Shown: in pieces, positions 24,743 to 36,013 of the stretch | How positions within the stretch are numbered: position 1 is the first letter of the stretch | How the letters are laid out: every line of letters begins with the position of its first letter | Assembly (NCBI GenBank): GCA_025603075.1 | Contig: MU626333.1 | Coordinates: 1-64,000 of the forward strand | Origin: Neoconidiobolus thromboides FSU 785 | Lineage: Eukaryota > Entomophthoromycota > Entomophthoromycetes > Entomophthorales > Neoconidiobolaceae | Direction: 5' to 3' | Length of the DNA stretch: 64,000 bases | Translations under genes and position numbers: made by a program | Notes under the pieces: generated by a model | Told to the model about the DNA's origin: nothing | The model's database searches: none | What the model saw: the letters and a program-made list of their open reading frames with translations, nothing else

Positions 24743-25885
24743 GTTTTTTTGAGGTCAGGGCCAAATTCTAACTTCAACTATAGTCTTCATCCTTAAGCCC
24801 AATACTAACTAACTCTTAATTAATTACGCTAAATAGTAGTGATTTTATAATTAAGAGAACAAAAAAATATGCCTCTGTTTGGGTCCCTAGTCCATAAAAC
24901 AGCTATCGTCGGGCTTCTTATCTGCTCTTTTCTCCAAGAATAATTATGCTTCACATCTATAAAGTTTTATTGATGTTAGTTTCTTTTAAAAAGCCAAAGT
25001 CACTGTTTATCCATATTGAATAAGTCAAAGTTATAAAACTCATCTCTTTTTTAAAATAGTGATAGTAGAATTTTAAATAAAGTGATGCTTTAAGTAGAAA
25101 ATACCAAATCTTAGTCTATGCTCAATGATTTCTGTTCTTCTAGAAGACTTCAGCTTTCTTAACGTGGATAAATTCACAGCGTTCTATGAGAATTGTTTGT
25201 TCTTTAATAACTCCCACTCTTAGATAATCTAATACAATTTGCTCAACCTTACAACAGATAAAACCAAAAACACGTCTTTTTATTTAAAAATTCCACAAAC
25301 AATCTTTCCAATCAATAGCACTTAGAAAATATAAATAAATGAAATCAAAAAATATGTCTTTATAAGAATCTTTGAACTTTTGAGTTTTTAAGAATAGTAA
25401 AAACACTAAAGTGATTACAGTATCATTGATATTTAAACAAATGTTTTATCCACAAATGAATTCTATTAAATTTGCTATTATAATAATTTGATTAGTGAAT
25501 CTTACCTCAAAATTTTAAGTAACGCTTGTTTATGGTTTTATACATTATTAAAAAAACAACTCTTAATTGAAATAAGTCATTTCTAGTTATCGAAGTTCTG
25601 GTATACAAACTAATTCACAATGTATAATCTTTGCTTTAAATAACTTACTAAGCGCGGCATCTATATTGTATCATGAGGGTTATATAGCTTGATAAAAAGC
25701 GATATACTTGTTATACTCTATTTAGTAAAAATGCAATAAATTGATTAAATTACTTGTTTCGGTTTCAGAATCCTTGTAAACCCATATTAATATTTTGTGA
25801 TGAAAATATTGTACAAAAAGAACTTGTAAAATAATAGCGAACAATTATAAAATATCAAATAAAAATAGTAAAGTTTATTAATAAA
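24743..25885. other. Gene-free spacer before the Zn2Cys6 gene
   Basis: No coding region or known repeat recognised; somewhat richer in GC around 24870-24960. Confidence 0.5.
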
Positions 25886-26434
25886 TTATTGATAATTAGC
25901 CCAGCTCATAAAAGGAAAAGCAGTATAATCAATTGTAGGTACATTTGATTTAACTATAAAATTGTTACTAGATTGTGCTAGTTGACCATCATTTAAATAA
26001 ATTGGATAGGCAGATGGGAGCCAGTTAAGTGGTGATGGTACTGGAGATACGGAATTCAGCGAAGAGTTTGAGCTAACAATATGGAAGCTTTGATTTTCAT
26101 TAAGTTGATTTGAATAATCAAGTATACTACTATCTTTGATTCTGAATTTTTCTGGTTTATCTTCTTTCTTAGCAGTAGCTTTGATAGAAAACTTACTAAC
26201 ATACTTTTTATAATATCCAGGCTTTGGGTTATTTCTTTTTGGTGGTTTATCTGAATAACTACATTTGGTATTATGTTTTATACATTTATTGCATTTCGGT
26301 CCAACCATATTACATACTAATCGCCTTATTTGACAACATTCGCATTTATAGGGGTGTATTATAACATTGTTATTATTATTGTTATCACTAATTGTTGAAA
26401 CTTTATTTAGAGGAGTATTAACAGATTTACCCAT
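25886..26434 (-). CDS. Short Zn2Cys6 binuclear-cluster protein
   Basis: A 182-residue single-exon protein with a complete fungal Zn2Cys6 cluster: C31-x2-C34-x6-C41-x6-C48-x2-C51-x6-C58, plus one extra Cys at 33. A basic, Pro-rich linker follows (KPPKRNNPKPGYYKK), as in Gal4-class DNA-binding domains. The rest is Ser/Asn-rich with no fungal_trans (middle homology) domain, and the protein ends FPFMSWANYQ. Typical Zn2Cys6 regulators have 500-1000 residues, so this is a mini version that could bind DNA but lacks the usual regulatory region. A poly-Asn tract (about 18-23) is encoded by AAT/AAC repeats. No neighbouring metabolic cluster hints at targets. The domain call is firm; the role as a transcription factor is inferred. 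Confidence 0.88.
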   Translation of the reverse strand: MGKSVNTPLNKVSTISDNNNNNNVIIHPYKCECCQIRRLVCNMVGPKCNKCIKHNTKCSYSDKPPKRNNPKPGYYKKYVSKFSIKATAKKEDKPEKFRIKDSSILDYSNQLNENQSFHIVSSNSSLNSVSPVPSPLNWLPSAYPIYLNDGQLAQSSNNFIVKSNVPTIDYTAFPFMSWANYQ

Positions 26435-29401
26435 GGTAGATTAAATAATATAACTTTAAATAATAAATATTTTTTACAAAAAATAATTTGAATTAAAAGA
26501 TAAATGATCGTGTTATTTATATACTTTTTCAGGATTATAGTTATAACTATTAATAATGTTTTTATCAAATTTCGATATCATAATTTTATTTGTTTATTTA
26601 GTTCCATAAAAATGTATTAAGTTATTGTACAGGTTAGATCTTTATTTGGTGGAAAATAGTGTATTTAAAAATTTTGTTCAAGAATATATGCTTGGATTTG
26701 ACAATAAAATTTTTCATGATATTGAAATAGCACATGGTGTTGTGTAAACTTAATAATATGACTCAATTGGAAATAAAATTCGATTTCAAATATTTTAATT
26801 CCATAATATAATTGTTTTTTGCATACAATAAATTAAATAGAAATAAGGACTAATATTTAGAAATTAAAAGACTTTATGTTTTATTAGCAATGTTCGATCA
26901 ATTTATATTAAACATATTATTATTTATAGAAAAAACGATACTATTTATAAAAACGTTTAGCTTGTTTAAGTTCTTATAGAAAGTACCACGGTTTCGGAAT
27001 TGCAGTGTAGCTTTAAAGTGGCAATTAATAATGAAATAAATAAAAAATTATTTTTAATTCCTATTAAGGGGAATATATTTTATAATAAAGATTTTATATA
27101 TTTCATTCAATAAAAATAGTTAAACAATGAATAGAATGTAGGAATATTGTTTATTTTTTTTAAATATAAGATGGAATTAACTCAAATAGTTTGGGTTCTT
27201 AATCTCGAACAGAATAGGCATTTGATTATATTTAGAAACTTAAATCAAGTTTTGAATCCAATTTTTTTATTGTATCATTAATAAATTACTTGGTTCTTTT
27301 GATATCATTAAGCATAGCAATAAAAATTAAATGATATATTATTTCAATTATCAAGTCTCTTGGAAAACGTTATATTGTCTAAATATACTTTATAGTTGAA
27401 ACATTTATTATATTCCTAAAGCAACAAATCGTCTTCTCATAAGATCTATAATCCTTAGTTATTGTGTTGCATATGATAACAAATATATTAAACAGGAATT
27501 AATGTAAGCGTTGTATTTTCACAGCATTTATTACAAAGAAGTAAAAATCTTCTCATAAAAGCTAAAGATTGTTATATTTTTAGAAATTGAATTCTTAATA
27601 TGCTCTTATTTTTATCTATTTAATAAATTAGTTCTAGACTAAAGGAAGTTTAATTGGTTAGCTTGCTTTTTTAGCTCAAGAAATAGAAATTAGCTAAAAG
27701 CAGTAGCAAGTTATGGCGCTTTTATATATTTAAAAATGGAATGTATTAGAAATCATATTACTTGTTTGTAAAACACAATTAATTGATAGATCTTTTAATA
27801 AATTACACTAACACCACCTTCTATTGTATAATAAAATTTTCTAATATTTCTACTTTCATTTTTAATTAAATAATTGCATTCGAAAATAAAATAATATATA
27901 TTACATTTCAAATTTTTTAATACTAATATGGATAAATATCGATACATCCATCTGTAGTTAAAAATGGTTCTATTTTATTCTTTAGAGCAAATAAAATGTT
28001 GGAATTGTTAAATAATAATTAAAACTCCAATAGTTTAATTCCTGATTTTAAAATAATAACCTTAAGTGTTTAATTAGAAAACAATTTATTTAACAAACAT
28101 ATAACTGAGATCTATTGTATCATTAAAATTCGGATAAAAGGAATGACAAGGTATTAATATTGTTTTAAAGCACCTTTTTGTTTTAAAATAAGCTAAAGAA
28201 GTACTATTATTAATAAATTGAAAAATATACTATTCTGTTTACAAAAATAAAGTAACAATAACCAAAACTATCAATACGGAACTTGAATTATAATTAAATA
28301 AACCAAAATCAAAGGGGACATTTCCAGAAAACCTGATTTAACTTTCAAAAATAACCCTAGTTATTTTTCTATTATCGCAGTTCGCTATTTAACACTGAAA
28401 AAAAGCTTAAATAGATCTTGATTATTTTGAATAAAGATTCAAATAATACTTTTTCTATGGTGTTATTATAAAGTTCTTTAAAATGGATTTATTCCTAAAT
28501 AAGTTGCGTTTTTTCTATTCAAGCTCCACCATTCGATATTTTTGAGCAACTAAATCACTTTTAACATATCCCTTACTTCTGATCGTACTTTAAGCTATTT
28601 TAAAAGTCCTAAACCTCAACTTCTAATCATCTCATTTTAGTAGTATCAATTTGACCTTGTAGAAGTTATATATGAAAAAATGTTCCTTGTTATGATAAAA
28701 CTATGTGCTTTTAATTCGAAAGTTTATTAGTATAAGTATAGAATATTAGTGTTTTAAGAGAGAGATAAAGTTATGAGCAAAGTATTAATTGGTTTTGACT
28801 CTATTCTTTTATTCTTTTATCTATAATTGACAAATTTACACAAAGAATTGAGCCATCCTTTATCCCTTCACTATTCTTTTTTTGGCTCAAAAATGACTTA
28901 GATTCTCTTTTACAAAAATCAAAAACAATTCCTTTTTATGAAGGGAGGTCAAAAAGTTTAGAAAATAGAAGGCTTAAAGAGGATCTGGTCAGAAGCTTCT
29001 TACACTATTCTATTGTATCTATTATAAATAAAACAACTACAGTATTTTGTATTACTTCAGTTGCTCGCCTACAATATATTCAAAAGGAAGGCTACTATTA
29101 ACAAAAAATGATTTCCTATTAAAACTAAAACGCGTCTTTGGAATTTTGATGTGTTTGAGAAGTGAGTAATTTAATTAATATAAAACTTTGTAGTTCTTTT
29201 ATTTATAACATATACAATTTTATTGTATAAAAAATCCTCGCTTACATAATATTTAATTCTCTTAATTTTTAAATTTTTTGGCTCCCCTTTGTAGGTTTTT
29301 TTATCCAATGTAAGATTGCTAAACTATCACAGTCATTCAATTTGTTAAATCACAAAATCAATCTACTTTTACTATAACTAGATGGAAATTAAATAGAAAA
29401 C

Positions 29402-29452
29402 ATGTGTGGATGTATTTTTTTGTAAGTGATAAAATTAAAACACTCTCATATC
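29402..29452 (-). mobile_element. MITE-A remnant with internal deletion
   Basis: GTGTGGATGTATTTTTTTGT at one end and ACACTCTCATAT at the other, with the middle missing. Confidence 0.5.
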
Positions 29453-29598
29453 ATATGCTTTAATAGAAAAGTTTCTAGAAAAAATAAAACAAAAGTGTTT
29501 AAAAGTGAGATTAATAAGATTGATTTTTACAAATGTATGATGCACCCATGCTTTTTACCAATTGCCCCTTTTTACTATTTAAAAAAGCTAAAAATTAA

Positions 29599-29639
29599 TT
29601 AACTAGCATACTATCCTAGCTTGGAAGTATGCTAGTTAA
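29599..29639 (+). other. Perfect 13-bp inverted repeat
   Basis: TTAACTAGCATAC (29599-29611) and its exact complement GTATGCTAGTTAA (29627-29639) flank a 15-base loop. It is not part of the MITE family; the role is unknown. Confidence 0.6.
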
Positions 29640-29689
29640 CTGTTCCTTTTGGAATAAAAATTAAATTAATAATCCCCAAGTCAACATGA

Positions 29690-29794
29690 TACGGGAATGT
29701 TTTTTTGATTTCATTACTTTTTCCATTTTTTAAGCACTACTTGAGTGGAAAGATTGTTAGTAAAATTCTTAAACAAAAAAATACATCCCCATAC
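29690..29794 (+). mobile_element. MITE-A copy
   Basis: Contains AAGCACTACTTGAGTGGAAA and ends ACATCCCCATAC. Confidence 0.85.
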
Positions 29795-29820
29795 AATAAA
29801 TAGTTGGCTGTAAAGCTCAT

Positions 29821-29929
29821 TATTTGGAGATGTTTTTTTTGGCTTCATTACTTTTTCCATCTTTTAAGCGCTATTTGCGTGGAAAATTTGTTAGTAAAAT
29901 TCTTAAACACAAAAATACATCCCCATTTG
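29821..29929 (+). mobile_element. MITE-A copy
   Basis: Starts TTTGGAGATGTTTTTTTTGG, ends ACATCCCCATTT; 26 bases from the previous copy, same orientation. Confidence 0.85.
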
Positions 29930-30196
29930 TCAAAGCACATTTAAACTTAAACAGCTCCATTAGTTAATTCCTAAATTTTAAAATAACAAAAAGTAATAAG
30001 TAAAAAACATTATTATATACCATTCATATAATTATTAAATTTTTGATTAAATTATTATTTTTTAAAATATAAACACATGGTAAGATAAAGTGTTTTTGAT
30101 TTAAATTTAATAAAGTATTGCAAAATAATGAAACTTTTGATATATAATTTTTTTTTAATCCTTTTTATAATTTATGATTTTTCTATAGCTTATAAA

Positions 30197-30656
30197 TGTG
30201 AAATCTGGTACTCAGTGACTAGAATCAAAAGCAGCTTTTCCTTGGTTGACTAGCTGTAAGTCGAAAGGTTCTAGTTTATGTGACCAAGATAGACTTAAAC
30301 TATGAAAGATAGGATCTAATAGGCTACGGACTATGTAAGGCAAATAGAATAAACAATACTATTGTAAAACCTACATAAAATATTAAAAAGTTTAGTGAAT
30401 TCGTTAGACGTACAAAATATCAAGGAATAATTCAATCAAAAAGCCTCAAATTATCGTGTTCTAAAATCTCTTTTATACTCTGAAAAGTATAGATATCAAA
30501 ACGGCGAGATAATGTCTTTCGGAATCATATGACAGAAATTCTCATAACAAATGAAAACAAGAGCTTGGGGTTGATTGTGCCTGAACTTGAGAACATAACA
30601 ACTTAAATGATTGTTGTATTATGATCAATCGTAGGGCTGATAAAGCGATATTTCAC
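30197..30656 (-). mobile_element. LTR-like element, copy 3 (solo, inverted)
   Basis: About 460 bp from TGTGAAATCTGGTACTC to AAAGCGATATTTCAC, flanked on both sides by ATAAA, a perfect 5-bp target duplication. This is the clearest evidence that the family transposes as a unit. Confidence 0.7.
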
Positions 30657-30666
30657 ATAAATAATA

Positions 30667-30770
30667 TATATGGGAGTGTTTTTTTTAATATCATTATTTT
30701 TCCACTTTTAAGCGCCATTTGAGTGGAAAGATTGTTAGTAGAATTCTTAGACAAAATAACATACATATAT
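30667..30770 (+). mobile_element. MITE-A copy
   Basis: Starts ATATGGGAGTGTTTTTTTT, contains GCGCCATTTGAGTGGAAAGA and ends in a diverged repeat (ATACATATAT). Confidence 0.75.
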
Positions 30771-30788
30771 AAAGTTTTTAAAATTAAA

Positions 30789-30853
30789 TATATGGGGATG
30801 TTTTTTTAAGCACTATTTAAGTGGAAAGATTGTTATCAAAATTTTTAAACAAA
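30789..30853 (+). mobile_element. Internally deleted MITE-A copy
   Basis: ATATGGGGATGTTTTTTTAA joins directly to GCACTATTTAAGTGGAAAGA; about 35 internal bases are missing. Confidence 0.7.
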
Positions 30854-30957
30854 TGGGGGTGTTTTTTTGTGTTTAAGAATTTTACTAACAATCTTTTCAC
30901 TCGAATAGTGCTTAAAAAATGGAAAAATAATGAAATCAAAAAAAACATCGCCAAATA
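30853..30957 (-). mobile_element. MITE-A copy
   Basis: Abuts the deleted copy in inverted orientation. Starts ATGGGGGTGTTTTTTTGTG, contains CACTCGAATAGTGCTTAAAA and ends AACATCGCCAAAT. Confidence 0.8.
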
Positions 30958-31483
30958 TATCTCTATATATAAAGATAAATTTTAAAAAAAGTTAGGAAAA
31001 TAGTGTTAAAAATGAATTTTATATTAAAACAATGAAAGACAACCTTACAATGATTATTTTTTTTATTGTTCTTAATAAAATACTTGGAAATTTATCTTTT
31101 CGAAAAAAACTATTTATAAATATGAGTATATCAATAAAACTTATGTAGATATGGGTACAGATTTTACAAGTGTTTCAGTTTTTTTTAAAGTAGACTAAAA
31201 GTGACTTTAAATTGTTAACAGTTTTATTTGAAATGCTATGTCTCATGAGTTGATTCCACTTTAATATATTTTTATGTATTCAATGGAAAATAAAATAATA
31301 ACGTTCCAATTTTATTTTATCTATTGAAAAAGAAAAAAAAAAGAAAAATTGCACTACAACAGAAAAGGGATATCTGATACTAATCAAATGATAAATTACG
31401 TCCATCAACTTTAGCTTTAGTAAATCCTAGTTATTAACTTGAATACGAAAAACAGTTTAAATAAAAGATTATGTTATAAAACA

Positions 31484-32839
31484 TCAACCATCATTAAGTT
31501 CCAATAATTTCAACTTAACTTCATCCGATAAATTAAAATCCAAATAATCTTCATTATTAGGATAAAGATTAAACACTTGTATCTTTGGACAATTAGAAAC
31601 TATTAATTCAATAGCTTGTTCTATATTACCTTTACAATCACTCAATGAAACGTTTGTTAAATTGGAACTTTTGAGTGGGCTATTTGATGCTAAATTATAA
31701 TTCAAATTCTTTTCATTTATAAACACACATTTAGCTAGACATAATATACTTAATATTGGATAACAAGTAATTAAATTTTCCAAAAATAAATTCGTTATAG
31801 AAACATTAGTAATCGTTAAACTAATTAAATTACTACACTTCAACTCATGGTTATACGTTAAACTTAATTTAGGATCACAAAAGATATCTTCCGCTAATTC
31901 AAAGTTAGTTAAATTGGGCAAATTGAATATCAAATATAATTTATAATCATTTAAATTTTGACAAAAGCTTATGGATAAGATTCTTAACTTTGGAAATGTA
32001 ACTTTAGAGATTTCAATATATTGTAAATTTTGGGCAAAAAATCGAATTTTGGTGACTTGAGAGGTACCTTTCACTGTCATATCTCCATTGTTATATAAAT
32101 ATAACTCCTTTAATTGAGGGAGATTATTTAAGTTTAATATATACTCTTCATTACAATAAGATTGATTGGCGATATTTAAACTTACTAATAAATTAAAGGG
32201 TTTATCGAGGAGCTTCTTTAAATCATACTCAATTAAATCAAAATAAATACTCAATCTTTTTAAATTTGTTCTATTTTTCAATATTTTTTCTATGATCGGG
32301 TTGTGATAGCCTATATATGAAATTAAACAAAACTCATTGATAGTCGTTGGAAGGGTTGTTATTATTTCATCAAATAAATAATCATCAATATCTTCAGCTC
32401 GAAAATAAGTTATATTCTTAAATAGCTCCTTAAAACATATGTTGTTTTTATTCGTATAATCTTCAAGTGGTAAATTATTAATACTCTTTTTATAATCCAT
32501 CATAGTAACGTTAAATTCTTTATACTCTTTTATATTAATTAAATACTCATCTAATGTAAAATGAATTGTTTTAACGTTGGTTAGATACTCTTTGTACTCC
32601 AAATACATTGCATCCTTTACGTACAGTCTCTTAATAAATGGTCCATACTTTTTTAATATTTTTAACATAATTTTATTATCTTCATCTGAGGTAAAATTGA
32701 GATCAAAACTCTCTATTAGCAATGGTAATATCACAGAATGCCATCCTTTATTTACAGCAGCTAATCGAAACCTATAACTTTTGTCAAGATGAGATAAGAT
32801 CTCTTTCAATATTAAATCAGGAAGTAAATTTAATTGCAT
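31484..32839 (-). CDS. F-box protein with leucine-rich repeat-like C-terminus
   Basis: A 451-residue single-exon protein. The N-terminus (about residues 4-43) is a clear F-box: LLPDLILKEILSHLDKSYRF, then RLAAVNKGWHSVILPLL. The remainder is a series of Leu/Asn-rich units of about 24-30 residues (for example LKRLSIYFDL, LKELYLYNNG, LTNFELAEDI, LISLTITNVS) that fit the irregular LRR (RNI-like) fold of F-box/LRR proteins. Such proteins bind Skp1 through the F-box and recruit substrates through the LRRs to an SCF ubiquitin ligase. The substrate is unknown. It shares this architecture with the gene at 37297, but the two sequences are well diverged. The start is the Met directly before the F-box. 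Confidence 0.85.
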   Translation of the reverse strand: MQLNLLPDLILKEILSHLDKSYRFRLAAVNKGWHSVILPLLIESFDLNFTSDEDNKIMLKILKKYGPFIKRLYVKDAMYLEYKEYLTNVKTIHFTLDEYLINIKEYKEFNVTMMDYKKSINNLPLEDYTNKNNICFKELFKNITYFRAEDIDDYLFDEIITTLPTTINEFCLISYIGYHNPIIEKILKNRTNLKRLSIYFDLIEYDLKKLLDKPFNLLVSLNIANQSYCNEEYILNLNNLPQLKELYLYNNGDMTVKGTSQVTKIRFFAQNLQYIEISKVTFPKLRILSISFCQNLNDYKLYLIFNLPNLTNFELAEDIFCDPKLSLTYNHELKCSNLISLTITNVSITNLFLENLITCYPILSILCLAKCVFINEKNLNYNLASNSPLKSSNLTNVSLSDCKGNIEQAIELIVSNCPKIQVFNLYPNNEDYLDFNLSDEVKLKLLELNDG

Positions 32840-34804
32840 TTTGATTAAAAAAAAGTCGACTTTGGGTCTAGATTGGTTCTTTAATCTTCTTTTGAAACTC
32901 CGAATTTATTTACTGAAGTGTTATTGGTTCGATTTTTTCATATTGCATCACCTAAAATTAAATCATATTTTTTATAAAGAGAGCAAGTTGAATTGAAGGA
33001 TTTGTGATTATTATTAAGTGAATGATAATCAAAGCTAATCCAATTATCATTCTTTAGTCGCCTTCTATTTCTTTATAAAGAGTTTAATTTTAAAAGCTAT
33101 TTTATAGCCATATGGTGGTAAAAACAGTGTAATAATTATAAAATTAGAGTTGAAATTTTAAATTTTAATAGTAACAAAAGTTATTTAGTTGATGTTACTT
33201 CTTTAGCATATTTATGCTACTTATGATATCTTTGATAGTAAGAATTGTTTTATCAAGGAGTAATATAGAGTTATTATATTGGTAATAGTTCTATTAATAA
33301 CTCCTAACATCAAGGACTTTGAAAGTAATATCATATTCAAAGCAAACCACTAATTTTTATATAATATTTACAATGTTATAATAATTAATTTAATAATTCA
33401 ATAATTCAATAATTCAATAATAATTTTGATAGTTATATGACAAAATTTCCTTATTATAATATCTTTTATAGCTTTTATTTGCTTTTGTTTAGATTAATTA
33501 TCTATATAAAAAGCTTATTTTGTTCTGTTTTATTTTTTATAAAATTTTAACTAAAAATTTATATAAACAAATATCTTACTAAATTTATTAAAAATACTAA
33601 TATACTATATAGAATATTTCTATACACTTCTAATAAAGGATTTGATTAATAATAAGCACAAAAAAATTAATAGTGTTTATTTCAATTATTAAAGTTGTAC
33701 CAACATGAAATAATAAAAAAGAATACCTTTGGAATTCAACTTATAAAAAAATAGATTAAATTAATTATGATTATTCAAATAATTTTATAATCAATCTATA
33801 TATTATGATCCTTAGTTTATTCTATTGCAACAGAAATATAGATACTAAAATACTTTTTTTTATTAAAAAATACTAGTTTATTTTAAGAAGATTTCATTTA
33901 TTAAAAAAATTATTATTTCTATCAAATATACTTTTTAACCAATAACTCAATATTATTCATTCTATTGAAATAACTAAATACCCTATTTAGAACCGTATTT
34001 TAAAGATATCATCACTTTATTTTATATATCATTACTATCATCTTAGCAATCTTTCACTTTAAAATCCAGGTTCTATTTTTAAAGGAATTATTATCTCTTT
34101 TTATTTACAATTGATTATTATTTTCTAAACTCAACTGTTATTCCAAAAATTTCAATGATTCAACTAACTAAAATAAAATAAGAATCCCTTTCATCCCTTA
34201 AATTTCAACTTATTAAAAATAGTAAAACTAGCAATTTATCGCTATTTTAATTCGACAGAACTTCTATATATTAAATGTTGATATGTTATCAATAGGTCTA
34301 ATTTGAATGGATTCTATTCTATGACATTAAATATTGATATTAAATTAAATAATATCTTTAGGATATCCATTGTTGAAGGAAAAGTATATTTATCTCCATA
34401 ATATTAAGTAATAATAATATATTAAAATCAAGATTTTTATTGTTATTATTCTTGATAAGAAAAATAAAATTTTAACATTCGAGTTTTTATTATTGAATAG
34501 CCTCCTTTACTACTCTTGGTAACTAGGAATGTGATTATAGTTTTAAAATTAACTAAATTAAAATAATATCTCAAAAGGTGGCGTTATTATGCATTATTTT
34601 AATAGGTATACTTACTATATTAAATACTCTATTTTATTTTTAGAATTTAATTTATTCTATTTGGTTTGGTTTGATATTTTACTATACAAAATATAATAAA
34701 AACAAATGTATTTTTAGAATATTTAATATACCACAGATTCTGGGGTAATTCTTAGTTGAAAATAAAAGAAAGATAATGCTACATATACCGAGTTTACAAA
34801 CTAG
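32840..34804. other. Gene-free intergenic region
   Basis: Nothing coding recognised. A short AATTCAAT tandem tract lies at about 33390-33422. No MITE copies were found. Confidence 0.5.
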
Positions 34805-34813
34805 TATAAAAAT
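34805..34813 (+). promoter_or_regulatory. TATA box of the mucin-like gene
   Basis: TATAAAAAT, 84 bases before the ATG at 34889. Confidence 0.5.
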
Positions 34814-34888
34814 AGCATCAACATACTACAATTTTATCACAAAATAAAAACAAAAAGAAAGATATATTGTATAATCAAATCCAAAAAA

Positions 34889-36013
34889 ATGCAACTCTTA
34901 TCATTGGTTCAAGTAATTTTATCTGTAGCTACCATTCAAGCACTTGACCTTAACGCTGATCTTCTTAATAATCAAAACTATTATGATTACCCCAACCCTC
35001 CTTATGGTCGTCCTATAAAAACGGTTACTGCTACATTGACAAAGACTGAAACTGAAACATGTACCACTACCGTGACTAAGCAACCGATTATCAGCACAGT
35101 TTATAAACCAACTACAGTAATTCAAACTACTACAATTAGTAATAAACCAGTGACTTCTACTGTTCGTACCTCTATTTATATTACAAAATATAAAACTTCT
35201 TTTGTTCCTACCACCACCACTTGTTATGAAACATTAACAAAAACAACCACTGTATCAAATAAGCCAACTTCTTGTTATCCAAATACCATTACTAAGACCA
35301 ATGTCATTACATCTTATGTACCAACTACTTCTTATGCTACACAAACCAGTACCTTAACTTCCATCCATTACTCTACCATTACCAATACTGCTACTTCAAC
35401 TATTGTTCAAACTTCCGTTATTCCAACCACTATTACTTATGTCTCCACTATCCAAGTACCCACCACAATTACTCAAACTTCTACTCTTAATGTACCCACT
35501 ACTATTTTATTAACTAAAACCATCACTTCTACTGTACAAAATACAAATACTGTCTACCCAACTAGTACAGTGACTATTACTAGTACTAAAAATGAATATC
35601 AAACTATTACCAATACTCAAACACAAGTAATTACTAAGACTGAAAGTACTTGCAATACATCGAATACCAGCTCATCAGTAAGTTCTACTCAATCAACTAC
35701 TTCAACTTATGGTACTACTACTCCAATCACTACCAAGCCTTCCACCACTACTTCAAGTGTAAACTCTACTACTTCTACTTCCTCCACTCCAGCTACTACT
35801 AAGCCTTCTACTTCTACTACGCCTACTTATCCTACATATGATACTAAACCTGTACCATCATCTTCTAGTAGTAGTAAGACTACCCCTACATATACTAAGC
35901 CAACACCAACCTATACTAAGCCAACTCCTACATATACTAAGCCAACTCCTACATATACTAAGCCAACACCAACCTATAGTAAACCTAGTCATGGGTATCC
36001 AACTTATTATTAA
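34889..36013 (+). CDS. Secreted Thr/Ser-rich mucin-like cell-surface protein
   Basis: A 374-residue single-exon protein. Residues 1-18 form a signal peptide (MQLLSLVQVILSVATIQA). The mature part is dominated by Thr, Ser, Pro, Val and Ile in short degenerate units such as TTITYVSTIQVPTTITQTST, expected to be heavily O-glycosylated and extended. There are only a few Cys (in ETCTTT, TTTCYE, TSCYPN and STCNTS). The C-terminus has five 7-residue PTYTKPT repeats and ends GYPTYY; no hydrophobic GPI-anchor signal is seen, so it may be secreted or bound to the wall non-covalently. Codon use looks more GC-rich and biased (ACT/ACC) than the neighbours, as in strongly expressed genes. A wall structural, adhesive or spore-coat role is plausible; no enzyme domain is present. 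Confidence 0.8.
   Translation: MQLLSLVQVILSVATIQALDLNADLLNNQNYYDYPNPPYGRPIKTVTATLTKTETETCTTTVTKQPIISTVYKPTTVIQTTTISNKPVTSTVRTSIYITKYKTSFVPTTTTCYETLTKTTTVSNKPTSCYPNTITKTNVITSYVPTTSYATQTSTLTSIHYSTITNTATSTIVQTSVIPTTITYVSTIQVPTTITQTSTLNVPTTILLTKTITSTVQNTNTVYPTSTVTITSTKNEYQTITNTQTQVITKTESTCNTSNTSSSVSSTQSTTSTYGTTTPITTKPSTTTSSVNSTTSTSSTPATTKPSTSTTPTYPTYDTKPVPSSSSSSKTTPTYTKPTPTYTKPTPTYTKPTPTYTKPTPTYSKPSHGYPTYY
35885..35989 (+). repeat. 21-bp coding tandem repeat
   Basis: Five in-frame 21-bp units encode PTYTKPT (the last reads PTYSKPS). The middle units are nearly identical in DNA, so repeat-number variation between strains is likely. Confidence 0.85.

Larger units (their letters stand above)
26435..31483. 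other. Long gene-free region, MITE-rich at its right end
   Basis: About 5 kb without a supportable gene. From 29.4 kb on it contains six MITE copies or remnants, one LTR-like element and a perfect 13-bp hairpin. Confidence 0.5.
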
